A stretch of DNA of 64,000 nucleotides, taken from the NCBI RefSeq assembly GCF_023008165.1, contig NZ_JAKQZA010000003.1:186001-250000 (forward strand). The letters are read 5' to 3'. Source of the DNA: Kordiimonas laminariae (GTDB lineage Bacteria; Pseudomonadota; Alphaproteobacteria; Sphingomonadales; Kordiimonadaceae). The position numbers and the translations under genes were made by a program. The notes beneath the pieces are model-generated. The model ran no database searches. It was not told the origin of the DNA and saw only the letters and a list, made by a program, of their open reading frames with translations. Of the stretch, positions 54,794-61,807 are shown piece by piece (positions within the stretch are counted from its first letter, which is position 1; each line of letters begins with the position of its first letter).

Positions 54794-55678
54794 ATGGCTA
54801 TCACGACACTCATTCTGTATCTAGCTTTCCTTAGCCAGATATTCCTGCTTTCCTTTTACTATCCATCGAGATTTATAAAACGTGCTCGGTATGTAATTGA
54901 AACATATCCGCCTACGGATTACCCAAAACTGTACCCCAGTTCATTCGGGTATGATTCCAAGGCTGCATATACAAGTGGATTAACCAGTTACAAAGTCATG
55001 AATGGTATCGCTATTTTGGTGGGCCTAGGGCTTCTCACCTGGGCAATCTACACAGGATATACCCCGAGCCCAACAGGTGGTGAAGAAGTCATCATAGTAG
55101 GATATCTGTTTGTGCAATCTTTCCCACATATAAGGGCAGAAATAGCAGCCTACCAGCAACTTAAAGCAATGCAGTATTTCGACAAAAGCACCAAGCGAGT
55201 AGCTGAGTTAGCACCAAGAAAATTATTTGATTTCGTTTCACCAATAGCGGTGTTGGCCGCAGCGGTTCTTTTCGTCAGTTGGCTTATGTTCTTCATTTCA
55301 TCAGAAGGTTCCATTACAGAATGGCAAGACAACGTTTATATCTCGCTGACAATACTTATCGCTGTTCATGTCGGCTATATCTTCGCGATACGGCAAGCTC
55401 TACACGGCAAAAAGCAAGACCCCCATCAAGCTACGAAAGACCAACTGGGTGCAATTGAAACCAAAGTGAAAATGTATGTTTATTCTCTGATTTTCATGAA
55501 CCTGTTTCTACTGCTCAACACGGCGATTGAAATATCAGGGCATGAGGTTCTCGACCCTATCGCTACTACTATATATTTTCAGGTCTTGGTTGGCTGCATC
55601 ATGGAACTATTATTCCGTACCCATAAGGTTGAAACCATTGATTATGAGGTATACCGGGGAACCAGCTCCCAACAATAA
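54794..55678 (+). CDS. Multi-pass membrane protein of unknown function
   Basis: 294 residues, about six or seven membrane segments (near 5-22, 68-88, 98-110, 147-172, 180-200, 232-250, 258-275). Charged loops include KRARYVIETYPPTDYPKLYP after the first helix and HGKKQDPHQATKDQLGAIETK between helices. No recognised domain, nucleotide-binding motif or catalytic site. It is coupled to the GntR-type gene (one base between), so it is likely the target and operon partner of that regulator. Confidence 0.6.
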   Translation: MAITTLILYLAFLSQIFLLSFYYPSRFIKRARYVIETYPPTDYPKLYPSSFGYDSKAAYTSGLTSYKVMNGIAILVGLGLLTWAIYTGYTPSPTGGEEVIIVGYLFVQSFPHIRAEIAAYQQLKAMQYFDKSTKRVAELAPRKLFDFVSPIAVLAAAVLFVSWLMFFISSEGSITEWQDNVYISLTILIAVHVGYIFAIRQALHGKKQDPHQATKDQLGAIETKVKMYVYSLIFMNLFLLLNTAIEISGHEVLDPIATTIYFQVLVGCIMELLFRTHKVETIDYEVYRGTSSQQ

Positions 55679-55697
55679 CAATACCCTAGCTCCAACT

Positions 55698-55724
55698 GGT
55701 GGCTGCCCCTACGGCCACCTTTTC
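55698..55724 (+). terminator. Terminator after the GntR operon
   Basis: GGTGGC, ten-base loop, GCCACC, then TTTT. It starts 20 bases after the membrane-protein stop. Confidence 0.7.
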
Positions 55725-55806
55725 TAACTCCGTAGTACACACCTTTTCACTCCTGCCAAAAACTGTCATGCTCCTTCCTTATCCTTTACTGAGAAAAGGA
55801 ATAGCC

Positions 55807-56151
55807 ATGGCCTATGATGAATATTTAACCGACCGTTTCAGAGAATGCCTGGAAGGTATTATGGATATCTCTGAAAAACGAATGATGGGTGGCGTGTGCT
55901 TTCTTATAAACGGCAATATGATTGGTGGAGCTGACCGCACTAAATCTGGCGAAGGCCGGTTCATGTTCCGTGTGGGCAAAGAAAATGAAACCGAAGCCCT
56001 AACAAGAGAAGGGGCAACTATCATGGAACAAGGTGGCAGGCGCATGAGCGGCCTTATTTTTGTTGCAGAAGATGCTTGCGAAGAAGATGAAATATTACAG
56101 GATTGGGTTTCACTTGCTTTAAGCTTTGTCTCTACCCTTCCACCTAAATAA
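55807..56151 (+). CDS. TfoX/Sxy N-terminal domain family protein
   Basis: 114 residues from the ATG at 55807 with AAGGA eight bases upstream. The TfoX_N pattern is visible: MGGVCFLINGNMIGGADR (about 32-49), EGRFMFRVGKENE and MSGLIFVAEDA. In gammaproteobacteria TfoX/Sxy controls competence; stand-alone N-terminal domains elsewhere have no known role, so no competence function is claimed. It ends ten bases before the next gene. Confidence 0.82.
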   Translation: MAYDEYLTDRFRECLEGIMDISEKRMMGGVCFLINGNMIGGADRTKSGEGRFMFRVGKENETEALTREGATIMEQGGRRMSGLIFVAEDACEEDEILQDWVSLALSFVSTLPPK

Positions 56152-56161
56152 GGATAACATC

Positions 56162-56821
56162 ATGGCTGGTTGGCATTTTGACCCAGAAACCATTGTATTT
56201 CTGAATGACCTGAAAGCGAACAATACCAAAGATTGGTTCACAGAAAATAAGGCTCGTTTCACGGCAGACTACAAAGAACCGGCTGATTTCTTTAAAAACA
56301 TTATGCAACACCAACTGGAAGACGCATTTGGCGAAAGCTATAATGCTAAAATATTCCGTATTTATAGGGACTTGAGATTTTCCAAAGATAAAACTCCCTA
56401 TAATACCCATCTTCATATTTCTTTTGTACCATCGGGGCTGAAAAGCCTCGCCTGGTATTTTGGCCTACAGGCCGAAAATCTGGTGCTTGGTACGGGTGTA
56501 TTTGGTTTTGAAAAAGACCGCTTAAATAACTTCAGAGAAACCATTGTCAGCAAAAAAGGGGATCAACTTGCAGATATCCTGGCTGATTTACAGGAAAATG
56601 GTTTCCGCATTGGTAAACCAGATCTGAAAAAGATACCGCGGGGTTTTGATGCAAACCACCCTAATGCCTACCTACTTCGCTATAAAGGTTTAACGGTATG
56701 GCGCGACTTTGCTGATACAACACCAGCTACATCCGGAGATTTGATTGCTCTTTGCACTAAAACCTACCGGGAGATGAAACCCTTCTTTGATTGGATGCAA
56801 TCTTTCTATCAAAGTTCTTGA
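56162..56821 (+). CDS. DUF2461 family protein (TIGR02453)
   Basis: 219 residues from the ATG at 56162 (AAGGATAACATC before it). The DUF2461 fold shows in PETIVFLNDLKANNTKDWF and FRIYRDLRFSKDKTPYNTH with the later FGFEKDRLNNFRE and FDANHPNAYLLRYKGL. Function unknown. The stop overlaps by 13 bases the stop region of the convergent ABC-membrane gene, and AAGTTC-TT-GAACTT over the ends can form a hairpin. Confidence 0.88.
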   Translation: MAGWHFDPETIVFLNDLKANNTKDWFTENKARFTADYKEPADFFKNIMQHQLEDAFGESYNAKIFRIYRDLRFSKDKTPYNTHLHISFVPSGLKSLAWYFGLQAENLVLGTGVFGFEKDRLNNFRETIVSKKGDQLADILADLQENGFRIGKPDLKKIPRGFDANHPNAYLLRYKGLTVWRDFADTTPATSGDLIALCTKTYREMKPFFDWMQSFYQSS

Positions 56822-57708
56822 ACTTCTTTCGCAGGCTCTTCAGTTTCCTCTGTTGACGGTGCATCTTTAAGACGTCCTGTGATCTCTTGTGTACGAATAT
56901 ACTGCTGGTACATATAGGGAAGGATAGTCACACCTTCCGCAAACTGGGATGCATAGGTGATTATGGCGAATACATCCCCCATATTAGCACCAATCAGCAA
57001 TACGGAATCGTAAAGAGAAAAAGCAATCATCAACACCACAAACATATAGGTCAGGCCAAAGTTTCTGGCTTCAAGATCAGAAAGAGCAATCCTGTGTTTA
57101 ACAAGGCTTCCGAAATGGCCTTCAAGCTTTTCCTTCTGCCGGCTCATGAAGACCCGCGCCCTTGCCTCAAGCTCATTGTTGATGAGTTTATTCAAGGAAA
57201 TCATACGCTTCTTAGACAAGAGAAAAACCAGACCAATAAGAAGCGCAGCGCCCACAGCCACCGTCCCTGTTAAGGGTGCAATGATAAAGAGCATGATAAG
57301 TGCGCCGCCAATAGCGAACACTGACGTCAATCCCATCGGCAGTTCATTCTCAAAGAAATCAATCACTTCCTTTAGTAGATCTGCCCGGCCAATGGCAGGA
57401 GACAAATCATCGTGGTTTTCAATTGCTTCCCCAGAAATATCTTCACTGATTTCCCGGTAAATAGCCCCATAAGCACGAGTATCATAGAAACGCCGGAGAG
57501 TGCCAACCACGATCATTCCAACTTCAACGCCAAGAAAAATATAAATGCCCAACCATTCTTTCCCCACCAGGCCGTTAATTGCCATACCAAGGGCCAAGGG
57601 CTCAAGAACCCTTAACAAGTTCTCAAGCACCAACATTAAGAATGTAATGGATATCTTGCCGCTAAATTTCTTTAGAATTTCACCGTGCGTAATGTTTTCC
57701 AAGACCAT
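56809..57708 (-). CDS. ABC transporter six-transmembrane domain protein without ATPase
   Basis: 299 residues, five or six membrane segments and the cytoplasmic helices of an exporter-type ABC domain (ABC_membrane_3 family). The segment SKKRMISLNKLINNELEARARVF has the coupling-helix layout. There is no Walker A or ABC signature in the protein or next to it, so it is a domain without its own motor. Such stand-alone proteins exist but their role is unknown. It is the last gene of a leftward set with the sterol-desaturase-like gene; the gap between them is 53 bases. Confidence 0.75.
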   Translation of the reverse strand: MVLENITHGEILKKFSGKISITFLMLVLENLLRVLEPLALGMAINGLVGKEWLGIYIFLGVEVGMIVVGTLRRFYDTRAYGAIYREISEDISGEAIENHDDLSPAIGRADLLKEVIDFFENELPMGLTSVFAIGGALIMLFIIAPLTGTVAVGAALLIGLVFLLSKKRMISLNKLINNELEARARVFMSRQKEKLEGHFGSLVKHRIALSDLEARNFGLTYMFVVLMIAFSLYDSVLLIGANMGDVFAIITYASQFAEGVTILPYMYQQYIRTQEITGRLKDAPSTEETEEPAKEVQEL

Positions 57709-57761
57709 CGCCCCTACCCGCTGTTCTATTTACAGGTTTGCATATTTTTTTTCCAAAGCCC

Positions 57762-58646
57762 CTAATCTTTTTTGGGTTCCCAATCAGGCGGCAAGAAAAA
57801 TGCTTTGATTTTATTGCCGAGACCAGGTGCGTTCCACATACGTTTAGCGAGCCATGTAAAACCGCAAAAGAACACTACAAGCGGATTTACGCTGTTGATT
57901 GGTTCTGTCACGCCGTAAACAACCTTCTCTTTTTCTTCTTCAAAGGTACCGAACATACGGTCCCAGATAATGAAAATACCGCCATAGTTCTTATCCAGAT
58001 ACTGAGGGTTGGAACCATGGTGTACCCTGTGATGAGAAGGCGTGTTCATCAAATATTCAATCGGACGAGGAAACTTACCGATAGTTTCTGTATGTAGAAG
58101 TGTTTGATACCCTTGTACCATTGCTTCAGCAAACAATATCAAGATTGGATTGAGTCCCATCAGCACCAAAGGCAAATGGAAGAAAATCGGTATAATACTA
58201 TCTAGTGGACCAAATCGGTACGCTACCGAAATATTAAAATATGGCGAGCTATGGTGCACAGCATGTGTGGCCCACCCAAAGCCCACTCGGTGCATAAAAC
58301 GATGCTCCCAATAATATGCAATATCCGCTAATATGAGCGCAGCTAGTATAGTCCAGCCATTGATTGGGAGTTGAACAACCTCAAGGTAATCAGCTGTTAG
58401 ATAAAAAATGCCGAGGTAAAAGCTAAAGATAGCAAGGCTGATTCCAATCATGCCAACAAGCGTTAAAAAATTTGCAATCGCATCACCAATGATATTCCAA
58501 CTTAGTGCTTTTCTCGCAAACAACTTTATCAGCTCAAAACCTAGAAAGAGCATAGAGACAACATAGATCCAGTCGCCAATTACAATCTCAAGGCCATAGA
58601 TTTCCGTTTCAGTGAAAGGAGTATTCAGAAATTCCATCATATCCAC
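57762..58646 (-). CDS. Sterol desaturase/fatty acid hydroxylase family protein
   Basis: 294 residues, membrane-embedded di-iron enzyme family. The His clusters are intact: HRFMHR (near 115), HAVHHSSP and HRVHHGSNPQYLDKN. This places it in the fatty-acid hydroxylase superfamily, acting on a lipid at the membrane; substrate unknown. GGGGAGG precedes the start. Nine bases after the DUF2141 gene, so they form an operon. Confidence 0.92.
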   Translation of the reverse strand: MDMMEFLNTPFTETEIYGLEIVIGDWIYVVSMLFLGFELIKLFARKALSWNIIGDAIANFLTLVGMIGISLAIFSFYLGIFYLTADYLEVVQLPINGWTILAALILADIAYYWEHRFMHRVGFGWATHAVHHSSPYFNISVAYRFGPLDSIIPIFFHLPLVLMGLNPILILFAEAMVQGYQTLLHTETIGKFPRPIEYLMNTPSHHRVHHGSNPQYLDKNYGGIFIIWDRMFGTFEEEKEKVVYGVTEPINSVNPLVVFFCGFTWLAKRMWNAPGLGNKIKAFFLPPDWEPKKD

Positions 58647-58655
58647 CTCCCCTTA

Positions 58656-59129
58656 CTATTTATAATAATGCATTTTTACAGACACTGTCCGTGTTTCATT
58701 GCCAACAGGCACACTGGCCTTGCGGAAGGATGGCTGATCAAGCGCATGTCGCGCCCCCGACATACCATATCCTTCAAGCGGTTCGTCGCCTCTGATATCG
58801 AAAACCCCATTTGCGTTTTCATCATGAAATAAAACCACAGCATAGTTACCTTGCGGTAAATCATGAAAACTAAAACTAGCCGCCTTACTCTTCAGCTTCA
58901 TGGTGATAGCCGCGTATGCTGCACGCTCATTATTATTATCATAAGCACGTTTGGTATCATGAATAGCCACCATCAACTGGCCTTTTGCATCCCTGATATT
59001 GGTTACATGCACAGTTAAAGTTCCTGTCTGCTCATTTTTAGTGGGCTTTACTTCTATACTCCCTGCGGAACAAGCAGTTGTACTTGCTAAAATAAAAGCG
59101 CTAGAAACAAGCAAGTTTTTAATGTTCAT
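58656..59129 (-). CDS. DUF2141 domain-containing secreted protein
   Basis: 157 residues with a signal peptide and a possible lipobox ending at Cys20 (STTAC). The DUF2141 pattern shows in GTLTVHVTNIRDAKGQLMVAI, FHDLPQGNYAVVLFHDENANG and FDIRGDEPLEGYGMSG. The fold is beta-sandwich-like and the family has no assigned activity, though it often neighbours lipid or isoprenoid enzymes. First gene of the operon under the TetR-type operator. Confidence 0.85.
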   Translation of the reverse strand: MNIKNLLVSSAFILASTTACSAGSIEVKPTKNEQTGTLTVHVTNIRDAKGQLMVAIHDTKRAYDNNNERAAYAAITMKLKSKAASFSFHDLPQGNYAVVLFHDENANGVFDIRGDEPLEGYGMSGARHALDQPSFRKASVPVGNETRTVSVKMHYYK

Positions 59130-59163
59130 TGAACGATCCTTCGTTTATGATCAATTTTGATAA

Positions 59164-59205
59164 TAAATAGGGATTGAATATTAAATTGTCAATATTGACA
59201 ATTTA
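59164..59205 (-). promoter_or_regulatory. Promoter of DUF2141 operon with overlapping TetR-type operator
   Basis: 59182-59205 is a perfect 24-base palindrome (half TAAATTGTCAAT). On the reverse strand it contains TTGACA (59192-59187), a consensus -35 box; TATTTA at 59169-59164 follows after exactly 17 bases as -10. The predicted transcript starts about 28 bases before the DUF2141 ATG. Bound repressor would block this promoter. Confidence 0.75.
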
Positions 59206-59216
59206 TGGAGACATAT

Positions 59217-59792
59217 ATGGCACGCCCAAGTGTGAAGGAAAAACGTACCGAGGAAATTTTAAACGCGTTTGAAAAATGCGTTGCTCGCTTTGGTGTGGAA
59301 GGTTCAACGCTTGAAAAAATTGCTGAAGAAGCTGGCCTCAGACGTAGCCTTTTAAGACATTATATCGGTAACAGAGACGAACTGATTGATGCCCTTATTG
59401 CACGCTATATTGAACGTTCAGATGCTGATATGCAACTGCTGGCAAACTCTCTGAAAAATGCATCTCCCCAGAAAATCATTGATTACCTATTCTATGAGGA
59501 AGGCGATCTTACTGCACAAGTATCCCAGGCTTTAATGGTTGCAGCTCCGGAACATGAAAACATCAGGAAACAACTTACAAGATGGACAAACGATTTCCAC
59601 GATCAACTTACCAATATTCTTAAAGCCATATACCCTGATGCAACCAAGGACAATCTTCATATCGTGAGTGCTGGCATTGAAGGCATTTATCTGAATGCTG
59701 TATCTTTTAATGTGTTAGACGATATGGAAAATATGAAGGCTGCATCAAAAGCAGCAGCTTTAAAGCTCTTACAAACACTTGATAAGACATAA
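59217..59792 (+). CDS. TetR-family transcriptional regulator
   Basis: 191 residues from the ATG at 59217 (GGAG, six bases upstream); a start four codons earlier is less likely. The N-terminal helix-turn-helix is ARFGVEGSTLEKIAEEAGLR then RSLLRHYIGNRDELIDALI. The C-terminal ligand domain is divergent, ligand unknown. It is divergent from the DUF2141-sterol-desaturase operon, with the 24-base palindrome between. Likely a repressor of that operon and perhaps of itself. Confidence 0.93.
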   Translation: MARPSVKEKRTEEILNAFEKCVARFGVEGSTLEKIAEEAGLRRSLLRHYIGNRDELIDALIARYIERSDADMQLLANSLKNASPQKIIDYLFYEEGDLTAQVSQALMVAAPEHENIRKQLTRWTNDFHDQLTNILKAIYPDATKDNLHIVSAGIEGIYLNAVSFNVLDDMENMKAASKAAALKLLQTLDKT

Positions 59793-59863
59793 CCCCTGCG
59801 CTTGCCTAAGTTACATACTTTAGTTTAACCTACAAGATACCGATGTGATAAACTAAATTATGC

Positions 59864-61708
59864 TTGGGCCTATTGTTGATTAACGCCGAACAATTCATTC
59901 AATCAACCCTTCAAAAAGCCCACGGCTTTCTGCAGAATAATCAGATTGTCCATTCAGAAAAACTGGTCCGCGATTTACTTAATCAATATCCCAATGAACC
60001 CAATAGCCTGCACCTGCTTGGCCTCATATATAAAAAAAACAATCAATTCGATGCCGCTGTTAGCTCTCTTGAAAAAGCCATCCAAAACGGCGCAGATACA
60101 ATTGCCGTTAGCAATAGCCTTGGCAGCACCTATTATGCTCAGGGTAATTATAAAAAAGCACTAGACACTTATGATAAAGTTCTTAGTGCCCAGCCACACC
60201 ATGCTGATGCGCTTTATAACAGCGCTTTAACAGCAATCGCACTTAACGAAGGAAACACAGCACTGAATTATGCCCAAACCGGCATCATCAATTACCCAAA
60301 TGACCCTAAGTTTAAATATATTGAAGCACAAGCTCTTGGCCAAACAGGGCAAATAGATGCTGCCATAGAAAAATATGAATACCTTTTAGAGCTCAACCTT
60401 TATGATTTTCAAACTCTATATGCCCTAGCCGTTTTGCTTAGGGAAAATGGCCGCTTCGAAGAGGCTAAAAAATATATCCTTATTGCTACCAGAGCATTGC
60501 CAAAATCCAAGGAAGCCTGGTTTGTGCTGGCTAACATCCACTATCAACTTGGTGAAGCAGAGGAGGCGGATATCGCCTTCAGACGTGTATTAACACTCGA
60601 TCCAATAGACACAGAAACACATCAGCTTCTTAATAATCTGTATTTCGAATTTGGGTATAATGACAAGTTTGCAAAATCTTTTGCGATTGGTATCGCACAG
60701 GCGCCAACCTCAATTCCATTACGCATCACAGAAATTGATGCCTTGTTACAAGCAGAGCGATATGATGAGTGTGCTGCAGCATTAAAAAAAGCAGAAAAAG
60801 ATCTAGGTACTCAAGCCGTTCTCAAAGCGCGATTTGGCACACTATGCGCCAGGAAAAAAGACCTTGAAGGCGCTGTTGATTATCTTGAAACCGCTCATCA
60901 GCTTTCTCCCGAAGATCCAGCGATCGCTACTTCGCTTGCACGTTACATGATTGGTATCGGCAAAGATACCGAAGCGCTTGATATTCTTGATACCGCCGAA
61001 AAAACAACGCCATTTGATCAAAACCTCTGGGCGCTGCGTGGTACCGCTTGGACAATTATGGGTGATCACAAAAAAGCAGATTGGCTTTTTGGATATGACC
61101 GCTTTGTAACTGCGCGTCATATAAATCTTCCAGCTGGTTATTTAGAACCAGAGGAATTTCTCAATGATCTGACTAATCAGCTAAATACACTACACACCGC
61201 TCAAAATGCCCCCATAAATCAAACGTTGAAGCATGGCACTCAAACTATCGGGCAATTACTTGAACATGATGTAGCTATTATTCAGTCATATAAACAGGCC
61301 CTTCAAAGCACCGTACAAGATATTATCAACGCTCTTCCAAATGATGATGAGCACCCATTTTTAAAAAGGAAAACGGGCGCATTCCGTTTTTCTGCCAGCT
61401 GGTCCGTTAAGCTGACACAAACAGGCTTTCACATCAGCCATGTACATCCAGCAGGCTGGTTATCAAGCGCTTTCTACGTTGCATTTGATAAATCCACTGT
61501 CAGCGATGATCCATCTCGCCCTGATGGATGGCTTCATTTTGGTGTACCAGGTATCGATCTGCCGGGAAAAGAGGTGCCGCCAGCTCGCCTTGTTAAACCT
61601 GAACCCGGGCTTTTAGCACTATTTCCATCCTATTGCTGGCACGGGACTAACCCCATTGTGGGCAACGGCGTTCGCTTAACTGCCCCTTTTGACGTGTTAC
61701 CCATTTAA
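59864..61708 (+). CDS. TPR-repeat protein with C-terminal 2OG-Fe(II) oxygenase-like domain
   Basis: 614 residues. About 11 TPR repeats fill residues 20-400 (for example SVLEKAIQNGA, YNSALTAIALNEG). A C-terminal putative 2OG-Fe(II) oxygenase of the 2OG-FeII_Oxy_5 type runs from about 480: FHISHVHPAGWLSSAFYV with candidate His ligands, then LALFPSYCWHGTNP and NGVRLTAPF with the distal His and the oxoglutarate-binding Arg. A TTG start is used; further TTGs at 59873 and 59876 are alternatives, and ATG at 59860 opens a seven-codon out-of-frame ORF overlapping the start. Role may be protein or peptide hydroxylation, unproven. Confidence 0.8.
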   Translation: MGLLLINAEQFIQSTLQKAHGFLQNNQIVHSEKLVRDLLNQYPNEPNSLHLLGLIYKKNNQFDAAVSSLEKAIQNGADTIAVSNSLGSTYYAQGNYKKALDTYDKVLSAQPHHADALYNSALTAIALNEGNTALNYAQTGIINYPNDPKFKYIEAQALGQTGQIDAAIEKYEYLLELNLYDFQTLYALAVLLRENGRFEEAKKYILIATRALPKSKEAWFVLANIHYQLGEAEEADIAFRRVLTLDPIDTETHQLLNNLYFEFGYNDKFAKSFAIGIAQAPTSIPLRITEIDALLQAERYDECAAALKKAEKDLGTQAVLKARFGTLCARKKDLEGAVDYLETAHQLSPEDPAIATSLARYMIGIGKDTEALDILDTAEKTTPFDQNLWALRGTAWTIMGDHKKADWLFGYDRFVTARHINLPAGYLEPEEFLNDLTNQLNTLHTAQNAPINQTLKHGTQTIGQLLEHDVAIIQSYKQALQSTVQDIINALPNDDEHPFLKRKTGAFRFSASWSVKLTQTGFHISHVHPAGWLSSAFYVAFDKSTVSDDPSRPDGWLHFGVPGIDLPGKEVPPARLVKPEPGLLALFPSYCWHGTNPIVGNGVRLTAPFDVLPI

Positions 61709-61746
61709 CCATCAATACAATTCGAACCTTCGACACCAGCCATAAA

Positions 61747-61772
61747 AAATGCCCGGCCATTAGCCGGGCATT
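61747..61772 (-). terminator. Terminator of the TonB-receptor gene
   Basis: AATGCCCGGC and GCCGGGCATT pair perfectly around a five-base loop. The A-run at 61744-61749 gives T6 on the reverse strand, so it mainly ends the receptor gene. Confidence 0.9.
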
Positions 61773-61807
61773 CATATTTAGGGAGATTAAGCTTCTCTAT
61801 CTAGGGA

